This document shows, in pieces, positions 51,824 through 59,280 of a stretch of DNA of 64,000 nucleotides. The position numbers and the translations under genes were made by a program. The notes under the pieces were generated by a model. That model was not told the origin of the DNA. It saw only the letters and a program-made list of their open reading frames with translations, and ran no database searches. The stretch is from an uncultured Porphyromonadaceae bacterium. Lineage in GTDB: Bacteria > Bacteroidota > Bacteroidia > Bacteroidales > Muribaculaceae. The stretch spans positions 1-64,000 of the forward strand of contig CABUVO010000007.1 of assembly GCA_902495075.1 (NCBI GenBank), written 5' to 3'. Numbering within the stretch: the stretch's first letter is position 1; each line of letters begins with the position of its first letter.

Positions 51824-52231
51824 ATGAAAACAGTCAGAGTATTTATCGAACGCGGTAAGGACGGTTCCTATGGAGCCTATATGCCGGATGAAAACAATCT
51901 CTCTTATGGAGTGATTGGTGACGGTGATACAGCAGCAGCCGCTATCGCTGATTTCAAGGCGGTGTACGAGGATATGAAGGAGTCTTATAAGAAAGAAGGC
52001 CTTCCTTTCGAGGAAGTCGATTTCGCCTTCTCTTACGATCTTCCGTCATTCCTGGTCTATTACGCCGACTTGATTTCATACAAAGGTTTATCGAAGCTCA
52101 CGGGGATTGCTCCGGCCCAGTTGTCGCAGTATATCTCCGGATATCGTAATCCATCGCCCAAGACCACCCGCAAGATCCAGACCGCTCTGAACTCTTTCGG
52201 TAACGAATTAAGTCAGCTGCAACTCGTTTGA
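51824..52231 (+). CDS. hicB: HicB-type antitoxin
   Basis: A 135-residue protein: a partial RNase H-like HicB domain (VFIERGKDGSYGAYMPDENN, then AAAIADFKAVYEDMKESY) followed by a helix-turn-helix (GLSKLTGIAPAQLSQYISGYRNP) for autoregulation. Pairs with the HicA gene 75 bp upstream. A strong terminator follows. Confidence 0.9.
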   Translation: MKTVRVFIERGKDGSYGAYMPDENNLSYGVIGDGDTAAAAIADFKAVYEDMKESYKKEGLPFEEVDFAFSYDLPSFLVYYADLISYKGLSKLTGIAPAQLSQYISGYRNPSPKTTRKIQTALNSFGNELSQLQLV

Positions 52232-52262
52232 TTTACACTTTAACATTGTTCTCGCTGACTTT

Positions 52263-52295
52263 ACGCCTCCGCCATTTCCGGCGGGGGCGTTTTTT
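52263..52295 (+). terminator. Rho-independent terminator of hicAB
   Basis: An 11-bp G/C-rich stem (52263-52273 with 52280-52290, one G-U) and six T, with the next promoter's TTTG overlapping the T-run. Confidence 0.85.
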
Positions 52296-52324
52296 GTCTA
52301 TGTTCCGTTTTTGTCGTATATTTG
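52293..52324 (+). promoter_or_regulatory. Promoter of the BRCT-protein gene
   Basis: TTTG (52293-52296), 20 bp, TATATTTG (52317-52324). Confidence 0.75.
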
Positions 52325-52347
52325 CAACTGAAACAACAAATATAACA

Positions 52348-53277
52348 ATGAAACCGACATTCGCATTAATACATGCTGAGAACGTCAATATGGATCAGGA
52401 CTCAGTTTGTCACCTGATAATCGTCCCGGTCGTTGATGGACTCCGCCAGCCTCCTAAGGAGTTTTTCCTAAACCCGGAGGCACCATTCTATTTCGTCATG
52501 TCCGGAATCAAGGAATCGGATGTAAATTCTTTCCCGACGTATAGCGACAAATGGACCGAAGTTCAGTCCATTCTCGACCAATACGGCATGTGCATGTCAT
52601 CCGCTGAGGGATATGCGGCCAGAAGCCTACATGGAACGCTTACACGCTTGGGAGTCGATTTCAAACCTATCCGATACTGTAACGCGAAGGCAATTTGTCG
52701 AAAGACTATGAACGAGGTGTCATACAGCCTCGACTATCTGAGTTATCTGTTGTATAACGACTGCATCACAACAGATGAACCGATCGCCATCGCGGAACGA
52801 TGGGCAGACCTCGCATTGAAAGGTCTGGAGTCTGTCGCCGAGGAATCTCTTGAATCATTCCTCTCGGCCGCCAAGATTCAGGAAGGATTACTGTCTCCGG
52901 AAACATTCACTCCTTCATTGTGCAAGAGAGACTATTCAAAGCGCAAGGATGGTCCGGAATTCGACCCGTCATCCATTCCAGTAGATGCACAGCCAGACAA
53001 TGATCTCTACGGAATGAATGTTGTTTTCACCGGCAAGATGGAATCCATGAAACGTGATGACGCACGTGCTGCCGTCGTTCGTATTGGTGGTTTCGCCCCG
53101 GAACGTCTAACCATGGAAACAGACTATCTCGTTGTCGGAGTCCAGGATCTTCGTGTCGTGGGCGAAAAAGGTCTCAGTGGAAAGATGAAGACTGCCGCCA
53201 AGTATAAGGAAAAAGGTTGCGACATTGAGATCATCGATGAACAGGACTTTCTTGAGATGCTCAATGCCGGGAAATAA
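52348..53277 (+). CDS. DnaQ-exonuclease-like protein with BRCT domain, probably inactive
   Basis: A 309-residue protein. The N-terminal 180 residues have the outline of a DnaQ-type 3'-5' exonuclease: a start strand (FALIHAENVN where active enzymes read D-x-E), QPPKEFFLNPEAPFYFVMSGI, and FPTYSDKWTEVQSILDQYG. The metal-binding acidic residues appear replaced. The C-terminal 85 residues are a BRCT domain (LYGMNVVFTGKMESMKRDDARAAVVRIGG), common in Bacteroidetes exonuclease proteins. ATG 52348 is chosen because it follows the promoter; a longer frame from 52228 would overlap hicB. Likely a DNA-binding accessory to repair or replication. Confidence 0.65.
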   Translation: MKPTFALIHAENVNMDQDSVCHLIIVPVVDGLRQPPKEFFLNPEAPFYFVMSGIKESDVNSFPTYSDKWTEVQSILDQYGMCMSSAEGYAARSLHGTLTRLGVDFKPIRYCNAKAICRKTMNEVSYSLDYLSYLLYNDCITTDEPIAIAERWADLALKGLESVAEESLESFLSAAKIQEGLLSPETFTPSLCKRDYSKRKDGPEFDPSSIPVDAQPDNDLYGMNVVFTGKMESMKRDDARAAVVRIGGFAPERLTMETDYLVVGVQDLRVVGEKGLSGKMKTAAKYKEKGCDIEIIDEQDFLEMLNAGK

Positions 53278-53292
53278 AATTTTCCAATTTCT

Positions 53293-53324
53293 TTTGGCAC
53301 TGTTAATAATTTGTACTACCTTTG
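53293..53324 (+). promoter_or_regulatory. Consensus promoter of the structured leader
   Basis: TTTG (53293-53296), exactly 20 bp, TACCTTTG (53317-53324). Expected start near 53331, at the first motif copy. Confidence 0.8.
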
Positions 53325-53330
53325 CAGTGC

Positions 53331-53541
53331 TATAAACCACGGTCGTTTGTCGACTACCAGGAGCGGAGGTTCAGACGCTCGACATAATCGGGCTTTTTTT
53401 ATGCCCGGTGACATATACGCAACCGTCAAAGGCTGCCATTCCGAAATCAGATACCTCCCCTATGGGGTCGACTATCGTGGTTTATAGCAACGGAATGGCA
53501 GCCGTTTTTTAGTCTGCCTATTGCTATAAACCACGATAGTC
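53331..53541 (+). ncRNA. Structured leader or small RNA with competing stems
   Basis: No gene fits between 53278 and 53547. The motif GCTATAAACCACG occurs three times: 53329-53341 (direct), 53470-53490 (inverted, longer) and 53521-53541 (direct, longer). The second and third are a perfect 21-bp inverted pair. A separate 13-bp stem (53431-53443 with 53491-53503) is followed by six T and looks like a terminator. Smaller stems are GAGCG/CGCTC (53361-53380), CGGGC/GCCCG (53389-53407) and CCCC/GGGG (53457-53467). It could be an attenuator for the following operon, an abundant small RNA of about 180 nt, or a DNA site bound by a phage protein. Confidence 0.5.
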
Positions 53542-53547
53542 AAGATT

Positions 53548-53805
53548 ATGAATCAGACAATCACAATGGGCCATGCGCCCGCAGTCCGCGCCTCCCGCGC
53601 CCTCCGTGCCGTCAATGTACGGAAAATGTGCGTCCGTGCTATCTCACTCGCACGTCGCAAGTCAGTAACCCTCGCCGTCATCAGCGCCGCCGTCTGCTAT
53701 ACAGGTGCGCTTCTCGGCTATGATCCGCTAACCTACACCGCCGCATTCGTCGCCCTCGGCTTCGTCCGCCTTGCCGACAGCGGCCAGAAAGGAGGTGAGC
53801 TATGA
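53548..53805 (+). CDS. Small membrane protein, 85 aa
   Basis: Starts 6 bp after the last leader motif, so its translation could be masked by the leader stem. The N-terminal half is Arg-rich (VRASRALRAVNVRKMCVRAISLARRK); then come two hydrophobic segments. Ends in KGGEL, which encodes a Shine-Dalgarno cassette. No family recognised. Confidence 0.6.
   Translation: MNQTITMGHAPAVRASRALRAVNVRKMCVRAISLARRKSVTLAVISAAVCYTGALLGYDPLTYTAAFVALGFVRLADSGQKGGEL
53789..53798 (+). promoter_or_regulatory. Shine-Dalgarno cassette 3
   Basis: AAGGAGGTGA, 6-nt spacing to ATG 53802, ATGA overlap. Confidence 0.8.
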
Positions 53806-54188
53806 TGAAGTTCTTACATCCGGTCACAACCTTCTCCACCACCGGGAAATCCGCAAAGGGCAAAGCTCTTCAGGAAATGGCTCTCAAGTTTGACCGTTGC
53901 CTGATCCATGGTGACAGTCTGACAATCTCCAACATTGTATGCAGGATGCGCGAAATCGCAGAAGTCCTCGATGCGCGTTATCCGCGCACACGTCCAACAC
54001 TCATCGATTGGGTCATCGATGACGAAGGAACTGGACAGATCACAGCAAAACCATCAAATGATGGTGTCGGCATAATCGATAAAGATTACTTCCGGATTGC
54101 ATTCACTACAGTGGCTCATTCAGCCACCATCGACGAGGTAATCGACAGATTCAACCTTAACAGTATTGAGAAAGGAGGTGACGCATGA
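53802..54188 (+). CDS. Unknown phage protein, 128 aa
   Basis: Soluble alpha/beta protein (RCLIHGDSLTISNIVCRMREIAEVLDARYPRT). Ends in KGGDA. Same operon as its neighbours; no family recognised. Confidence 0.55.
   Translation: MMKFLHPVTTFSTTGKSAKGKALQEMALKFDRCLIHGDSLTISNIVCRMREIAEVLDARYPRTRPTLIDWVIDDEGTGQITAKPSNDGVGIIDKDYFRIAFTTVAHSATIDEVIDRFNLNSIEKGGDA
54172..54181 (+). promoter_or_regulatory. Shine-Dalgarno cassette 4
   Basis: AAGGAGGTGA, 6-nt spacing to ATG 54185, ATGA overlap. Confidence 0.8.
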
Positions 54189-54430
54189 GCCGCAACATCC
54201 CATCAATCACCATCGGGCAGGTGATGAACTTCAACTCTGCCGGAATGCCCGACAACGTGCAGTATGAGATTGCCGCCATCATCGACACACCAGACGAGAT
54301 TACACCGCTCGGTCGCATCCGATTCGAAGACGCTTCCGACCTGGTATCTCTCTACAACATCATCGGCAACTATATCCGGGTCTATGACCTCGATAAAGCC
54401 GACCAGGAGCAGGAAGGAGGTGACAAATGA
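54185..54430 (+). CDS. Unknown phage protein, 81 aa
   Basis: Small acidic protein (IAAIIDTPDEITPLGRIRFEDASDLVSLYNIIGNYI). Ends in EGGDK, which encodes the next cassette. No family recognised. Confidence 0.55.
   Translation: MSRNIPSITIGQVMNFNSAGMPDNVQYEIAAIIDTPDEITPLGRIRFEDASDLVSLYNIIGNYIRVYDLDKADQEQEGGDK
54414..54423 (+). promoter_or_regulatory. Shine-Dalgarno cassette 5
   Basis: AAGGAGGTGA, 6-nt spacing to ATG 54427, ATGA overlap. Confidence 0.8.
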
Positions 54431-54744
54431 GCATGTCGCAACACAAGATCAAGAAAGCCCTCGGACTTATTCCGCAGGTCAGCAAGGACGAGGATTCTCC
54501 CGCACAGGACACCAACACAATCATCGTCGAGGAATACATCAAACTATATGCTCCCGCCGATTCATTCGGTACTGGAGTAATCATCCAGACCACCGCCGAC
54601 ATCATCAACGAACTCGCCGACATGGCGGATCTCGACCCGGACGAGGTCAATGCCGTTCTGATCCGAGAGGGATATCGCCCGGGACGCAACAATTCCGGCT
54701 CCTTTGGATGGTTGATGCGTCAACGTGGGCCACGTGCCGAATAA
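54427..54744 (+). CDS. Unknown phage protein, 105 aa
   Basis: Last gene of the coupled set. The C-terminal half (INELADMADLDPDEVNAVLIREGYRPGRNNSGSFGWLM) looks like a small winged-helix or recognition domain. Followed by a terminator. Confidence 0.55.
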   Translation: MSMSQHKIKKALGLIPQVSKDEDSPAQDTNTIIVEEYIKLYAPADSFGTGVIIQTTADIINELADMADLDPDEVNAVLIREGYRPGRNNSGSFGWLMRQRGPRAE

Positions 54745-54777
54745 GGTAATCTCAAGTGCCGACTGAGGTATTTATTA

Positions 54778-54813
54778 AGAGCCGCCTCTGCATCTCGCAG
54801 GGGCGGCTCTTTT
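54778..54813 (+). terminator. Rho-independent terminator
   Basis: A 13-bp stem (54778-54790 with 54798-54810, one G-U), 7-nt loop, T-run. Ends the early operon. Confidence 0.9.
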
Positions 54814-55038
54814 GGCTTGATGCGGCTTGTGTGGCACTGTCAGAAGTATTTCTGAAATAGTCCGCATCAAGTACATTTCTATGTGGTCATTTATGGAATC
54901 CCTATATATAATGGTTTTTCTCACGTACGTACACGCACATAGATAACCATTATAACTGCAAAGTTAGCGTTTGTCAACGGTATGAGCAAACTATTTATGG
55001 ACAAGTTATTCACACTTTGCCGGAGCCTCTGCGCCGCT

Positions 55039-55136
55039 CCCCGCGCCCCTGAAAGTATGGTTTCGGAGGTTGGGTGCTTTAGGACTCCAGCACCACAGCA
55101 CAACTCCGAATCTTGCCATCGGGAGGGGGCGCGGGG
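55039..55136. repeat. GC-rich nested hairpin
   Basis: The outer stem CCCCGCGCCCC (55039-55049) pairs perfectly with GGGGCGCGGGG (55126-55136). Inside it, TTCGGAG (55062-55068) pairs with CTCCGAA (55104-55110) and GTGC (55074) with GCAC (55098). Confidence 0.7.
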
Positions 55137-55194
55137 GTTCCACGCCATTTTGCACTCGTTATTCGGAGGTATGTAGTTGTTATTCAAATAATTA

Positions 55195-55210
55195 TGTTCC
55201 ACGTGGAACA
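55195..55210. promoter_or_regulatory. parS-type ParB-binding site
   Basis: TGTTCCACGTGGAACA is a perfect 16-bp palindrome and matches the parS consensus TGTTNCACGTGNAACA bound by chromosomal ParB proteins. It lies in the gene-poor segment of the phage. Confidence 0.75.
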
Positions 55211-55264
55211 ATTCTATAATTATTCTTTTTTTCTCGCGCCTATAAGTAGAAAATAAAAGAACTA

Positions 55265-55408
55265 TTGTACTGAAAGCCGATTTACATTTGTAAATCAAGT
55301 AATTAAGAGAGTACAATAATAGCACTTTCAAGCACGAAAGCACCGCAGCACAGATTTATTTTGGGAAAGCACTGTTTCAGTACAATTTTCAAAGGCTGTT
55401 TGTACTGA
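55265..55408. repeat. Iteron-like TTGTACTGA motifs
   Basis: Copies at 55265-55273 and 55400-55408 (direct), 55377-55385 (inverted) and a partial inverted copy at 55310-55316. An 8-bp palindrome GATTTACA-TT-TGTAAATC lies between (55279-55296). Confidence 0.5.
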
Positions 55409-55555
55409 TATAATATGCTGAATGATTGTTTATTACGTGCCATCAGTTCAACCGCATTCAAAAAAACGTGGGGTTAGTCCGGAGTTTGCTTCTGCAATCG
55501 TTAAATTATTTCTGAATTTGTTAAATGTTATTGCACAAATTCGCCGATTTTGTGC

Positions 55556-55563
55556 TATCTTTG
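55556..55563 (+). promoter_or_regulatory. -7 box of the first late gene
   Basis: TATCTTTG, 26 bp before ATG 55589; a TTG lies 22 bp upstream (55531-55533). Confidence 0.5.
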
Positions 55564-55588
55564 CATTATAATTCAGAACGTGTTTTTT

Positions 55589-56059
55589 ATGTCGCTTTAC
55601 AACATCTACATCAAGGTTCCGGACTACCTCGACCAGTGGCTCCGTCACGACTTCTGGAACCCCGGTCTCGGTCGTGTCGAGTTCGAGCGAGGCTCTAACT
55701 GCCACTCCATCTTGTCGCGATTCCTGCGCCGCCGGCCCGCCGATTACGTCGAGGGCGACGTCTCCGGTCTGCTTCCCGTAGAAGTCCCCACCTTCAAGGG
55801 CATGAACCCCGACCAACACAATTACCTTATTGCCGAAGGCGAGAAGGCGCTGGTCTCCGCTATCAAGAGAAACTTCAAGGCTCTCGTCGACCGTGAGCTC
55901 TCCTGCTTCTTCATCCGCGATGTCGTCATCACGGATATCATTTACGCCTTCATGGCATCGCATGGCATCGACTCCACAGAGAAAAACTGGGAGACGATCC
56001 GCCAGATGTTCAAGAGGCTCCGCGACAAGTCAATTAGATGCAGTGTTAATAAATGTTAA
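55589..56059 (+). CDS. Unknown phage protein, possible late regulator
   Basis: A 156-residue protein starting SLYNIYIKVPDYLDQWLRHDFW. The C-terminal half is helical and basic (EKNWETIRQMFKRLRDKSIRCSVNKC) and could bind nucleic acid. ATG 55589 is chosen because it follows the -7 box. First gene after the gene-poor segment. No family named with confidence. Confidence 0.55.
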   Translation: MSLYNIYIKVPDYLDQWLRHDFWNPGLGRVEFERGSNCHSILSRFLRRRPADYVEGDVSGLLPVEVPTFKGMNPDQHNYLIAEGEKALVSAIKRNFKALVDRELSCFFIRDVVITDIIYAFMASHGIDSTEKNWETIRQMFKRLRDKSIRCSVNKC

Positions 56060-56143
56060 TTCTAATTGACTTGAACTGAGAAAATTACCAAACCGACCAA
56101 ACAACCCAAACCGACCAAAACGCCCGTAAATCAAATTTCCGCT

Positions 56144-56557
56144 ATGAACACTCTCCCCGGCATCGTTTCCATCCGTTACACGGACTGCGACAATCTTCAA
56201 GCACACGTCATGCAGCAGTCGATTTCCGGCGCGACAATCGATGTCGCTGTGCCTTCCGTAAAAATCAATTTCTTCGGCGTCCCCAAATGTCAGTGGAGTG
56301 GAACCTTCTCTGCGGGCTGCCGTCAGGAGAAGGCAACCCTTGAGTTCTCCACCACCGACATTCTCCCTGAGGGCCGTCGAATCGCCTTCATCGTCACCGT
56401 CGCATCAGGCAGGCAGTTCCTCATCGGCTCACGGGAGCCGAAATATCCACAGATCGAATACACCGAAACCACCGGTTCTCCATCGGGCGACGCCGCCCTC
56501 CGGACCTATAAAATCACCCATGTAGCCCTGAAATCAGTGCTCCCCTGTGTTTTATAA
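56144..56557 (+). CDS. Unknown phage protein, 137 aa
   Basis: Mostly beta-strand protein (FVGVP-type blocks such as SVKINFFGVPKCQWSGTFSAG, then GRRIAFIVTVASGRQFLIGSRE). Placed just before the capsid protease, so a virion role is possible. No family recognised. Confidence 0.55.
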   Translation: MNTLPGIVSIRYTDCDNLQAHVMQQSISGATIDVAVPSVKINFFGVPKCQWSGTFSAGCRQEKATLEFSTTDILPEGRRIAFIVTVASGRQFLIGSREPKYPQIEYTETTGSPSGDAALRTYKITHVALKSVLPCVL

Positions 56558-56625
56558 TGAGTTTTATAGTCTTTTCGACCCTCCCTTGAGTAAATTATTT
56601 TTGTGGCATAATTCTTTACCGAACT

Positions 56626-57660
56626 ATGCCCAAGAATTTTCATATCTTTCTCAAGGGTGAAGTCGGTTCCCGATATCTGGGAAACTTCACCTCGGACATG
56701 GTCAACTTCATCCTTGATAAGTACAAGGATACCGAAGTCCACGTTCTGATCAATTCCCTCGGCGGATATACGCACGAGGGTCTCGCCATATCCTCGCTGT
56801 TCAAGATTCACGGCAACGTTCACGTCCACTTCATCGGTGAGTCTGCATCAGCGGCTACCATCGCCGCGATGGGTGCCAAGAAAATCACCATCGACGCCGA
56901 TGCCGCATTCCTCGTTCACCGTTGTTCGAGCATCGTCTTCGCGTGGGATTACATGAACGCCGACCAACTTGACGAGCACATCAAGCAGCTGGAGAAGCAG
57001 AAGGAGGACCAGCAGACTCTTGACACGATTGTTGCCGGACTCTATGCCCGTCGCTGCAAGAAGTCCAAGGAGGAACTTCTGCAGCTCATGAGCAAAGACA
57101 CGTGGCTTACCGCCCGTGAGGCTCTCGAATGGGGCTTTGTCGACGAGATCACTGACGATGACGAAGACAAGGAACCTCTCACAGAGTCTACGGTAGCCGC
57201 CATGTCATCCGCCGGTATGCCGCTCCCTCCAGGCTACAAGGGCAAGAAAGGTTCTCTCTTTAACCGCTTGCTCGAATTTCTCAGATCAAATCATCAGGAT
57301 TCGGAAGACGAAACCGCTGCAGGAGAGCCGGTGTCGTCTTCCGAACCCGAAATTTCTCAGTCTATGAATACAGAAACCACCCAGACGCAGGAGCCGCAGT
57401 CCGCCGCTCCCGCTCAGCCCGAGCCGCAGCCCGCCGCTCCGGCTCAGGCCCCCGCTCAGTCCGACAAGGACGCGGAAATCGCCTCGCTCAAGGCTCAGCT
57501 TGCCGAGCGCGATCAGACAATCTCCGAATTGCGTAAGATGCCCGCCGCTCCCACATCGGCTGTGGTCGAGTCCAAGAAGGAAGAGCCGGATCCTTACGCT
57601 CCTGTTTCCGATGCTCAGGGAATCGCCGCCTCCAAGGAATTCCTCGAAAAATTCAGCTAA
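56626..57660 (+). CDS. Head maturation protease (ClpP-like) fused to scaffold region
   Basis: A 344-residue protein. Residues 1-180 are ClpP-like: NSLGG oxyanion strand (43-47), nucleophile Ser75 in GESASAA, His98 in FLVHR, and an acidic residue after WLTAREALEWGFVDEI. The second half is a Pro/Ala-rich linker (repeated PAAPAQ) and a coiled coil (AEIASLKAQLAERDQTISELRK), then a conserved tail. Fusion of protease and scaffold is usual in HK97-type phages. It sits immediately before the major capsid gene. Confidence 0.88.
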   Translation: MPKNFHIFLKGEVGSRYLGNFTSDMVNFILDKYKDTEVHVLINSLGGYTHEGLAISSLFKIHGNVHVHFIGESASAATIAAMGAKKITIDADAAFLVHRCSSIVFAWDYMNADQLDEHIKQLEKQKEDQQTLDTIVAGLYARRCKKSKEELLQLMSKDTWLTAREALEWGFVDEITDDDEDKEPLTESTVAAMSSAGMPLPPGYKGKKGSLFNRLLEFLRSNHQDSEDETAAGEPVSSSEPEISQSMNTETTQTQEPQSAAPAQPEPQPAAPAQAPAQSDKDAEIASLKAQLAERDQTISELRKMPAAPTSAVVESKKEEPDPYAPVSDAQGIAASKEFLEKFS

Positions 57661-57681
57661 CCTCTAAATTCACTCTCTCCA

Positions 57682-58701
57682 ATGTCTCAGATTCTTATTG
57701 ACGAAGCTACCCTTGCGGACTACAAGAAAACCGCCGTCAAGTGGAACCCCACTCTGATGGATCTTCCTATTCGTGCCGCTAAGGACGTGCTCGGCTACAT
57801 GCACGGCATCACCGGTCTGCGCGGTGAAATGCAGCTCGGCGAGATTGGTGCTGACTCCCAGTTCGCACCTTTCAAGAAAACCCGTAAGGGCGACGCCAAA
57901 GTAAACATCAAGTATCGCGTTATCAAGGATTACCTTGGCAACGCCATCGAAGAGTTCGCTCCGGTCGACTACGTCCACCTCACGATGGGCTACGACGACC
58001 CCATCGTAGGCGAGGCTATCAAGGGCGCTTCCACTACCGCTCTCGTGCTCTTCCACATAGCGAAGGCCCGCGGTCAGCACATCGCCCAGGCTGTGCTCAC
58101 CGGCGTCCGCAAGGACGACGGCGACACTACGCAGGACCTCTGCGACGGTCTGCTTACCATCGCCGGGAAGGAGATCGCCGCCGGTGCCATCTCCAAGGAG
58201 GAAGGCAACTACATCAAGCTGCAGGACGCCTTCACCTTCCAGAACGCCTGCGACCTTCTGAAGGAGGAGATCATCTTCAAGCTCAATCCCTTCATGCGCC
58301 GTGAGAACAACCTGCTTCTCTGCGATCCGGAACTCGTCGACATGTACAACGAGTCCTACCAGGCTACCCACACCGGTCTGAACTACAACACCGCATACAA
58401 CCAGCCCTACGTCGAGGGTTCGCACAACAAGGTCACCATCCTCGGTCTCCCTGAGATGGCTGGTCAGAAGCGCATGATCCTTACCCAGAAGGACAATATG
58501 TGGTGGGCTACCTACAACAAGTCGGACGAGACTGCCGTCGACATCATGCGCAAGGACCACTACACCCTCTCCTTCGCCGCCAACATGTGGCTCGGCACCC
58601 AGTTCCGCACCATCGACAAGCGCCGTCTCACCATCATCGACCTCGCCGATGAGAAGAAACCTGCCGTAATACCCGGTCAGGGCGATGACTCCAACAATTA
58701 A
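57682..58701 (+). CDS. Major capsid protein
   Basis: A 339-residue protein following the protease gene by 21 bp. It has features of the Bacteroidetes-phage capsid group: an N-terminal helix, MHGITGLRGEMQLGEIG, long helix around FQNACDLLKEEIIFKLNP, and the tail MWLGTQFRTIDKRRLTIIDLADE. Codon use is strongly biased to C-ending codons, as expected for the most abundant protein. The call rests on position and layout more than on motifs. Confidence 0.8.
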   Translation: MSQILIDEATLADYKKTAVKWNPTLMDLPIRAAKDVLGYMHGITGLRGEMQLGEIGADSQFAPFKKTRKGDAKVNIKYRVIKDYLGNAIEEFAPVDYVHLTMGYDDPIVGEAIKGASTTALVLFHIAKARGQHIAQAVLTGVRKDDGDTTQDLCDGLLTIAGKEIAAGAISKEEGNYIKLQDAFTFQNACDLLKEEIIFKLNPFMRRENNLLLCDPELVDMYNESYQATHTGLNYNTAYNQPYVEGSHNKVTILGLPEMAGQKRMILTQKDNMWWATYNKSDETAVDIMRKDHYTLSFAANMWLGTQFRTIDKRRLTIIDLADEKKPAVIPGQGDDSNN

Positions 58702-58713
58702 TCTCTCCTCATC

Positions 58714-59280
58714 ATGAAGTGTACATCTATTCTAAAATCCATGCCCTGGTGCGAGGGCAAGCCTGTAAAGCCAGGCATCCGCCGTAGGCTTTTCATCGTA
58801 GCCAAAGCGGACGTCGCCACTTATCCCACTCTGGAGCGTGACGAACTCGGACGCCCTACCACCGCCACCTATAAGGGCAATTTCGTCCTCGTCGAGGGAA
58901 AGAAGTGGCTCGTCATCGACCATCTTCCCGATAAGGCTGAGCCGAAATCCGACCCGCAGGGAGAATTTCCATCCCAGACCTTCAACAACCAGCTCACCGT
59001 CGTGCATCCCGACGTAGGCCCTGAGGCTACCGCCGCTATATCTCCGTTCCTCAATACGGAGGTCATCGCGCTCGCCGAGGACATGTACGGTCGTTTCCGC
59101 GTCTTCGGCAATGAAGACTGGGGCGCCCGTATCGCTCCTTCCCAGGCGCTGGGTCAGGGTGCCACCGGCACTTCCGCCACCACGCTCGCCATAACCGCCT
59201 CCGACGAATGTTCCATGCCGTTCTACGAGGGAGAGATCCCTACCGACGATGGAACAATCAACGAAGCCACCGGTGCCTGA
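58714..59280 (+). CDS. Putative virion structural protein
   Basis: A 188-residue protein with N-terminal MKCTSILKSMPWCEGKPVKPGIRRRLFIV and alternating strands (GNFVLVEGKKWLVIDHLPDK, YGRFRVFGNEDWG). The pattern resembles tail-tube or capsid-decoration proteins of Bacteroidetes phages. Its end overlaps the phosphoribosyltransferase-like gene by 32 bp. Confidence 0.55.
   Translation: MKCTSILKSMPWCEGKPVKPGIRRRLFIVAKADVATYPTLERDELGRPTTATYKGNFVLVEGKKWLVIDHLPDKAEPKSDPQGEFPSQTFNNQLTVVHPDVGPEATAAISPFLNTEVIALAEDMYGRFRVFGNEDWGARIAPSQALGQGATGTSATTLAITASDECSMPFYEGEIPTDDGTINEATGA

Larger units (their letters stand above)
54814..55555. other. Gene-poor segment: candidate replication/partition locus
   Basis: About 740 bp without a convincing gene; the open frames seen on either strand lack start signals and mix very different base composition. 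It holds a DnaA-box-like TTATTCACA (55006-55014), a GC-rich nested hairpin (55039-55136), a parS-type palindrome (55195-55210), and an A/T-rich stretch with TTGTACTGA motifs in inverted pairs (55265-55408). It separates the early from the late genes. Confidence 0.5.

Noticed and set aside
54921..55343. 140-residue frame on the minus strand of the gene-poor segment
   Set aside because: It spans a GC-rich hairpin and an A/T-rich stretch with no consistent codon use, no promoter and no ribosome site.
55448..55963. 171-residue minus-strand frame
   Set aside because: Antisense to the gene at 55589, explained by the C-ending codon bias of that gene.
57670..58560. 296-residue minus-strand frame opposite the capsid gene
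   Set aside because: Val/Leu/Asp-rich composition typical of antisense to a codon-biased gene; no start signals.
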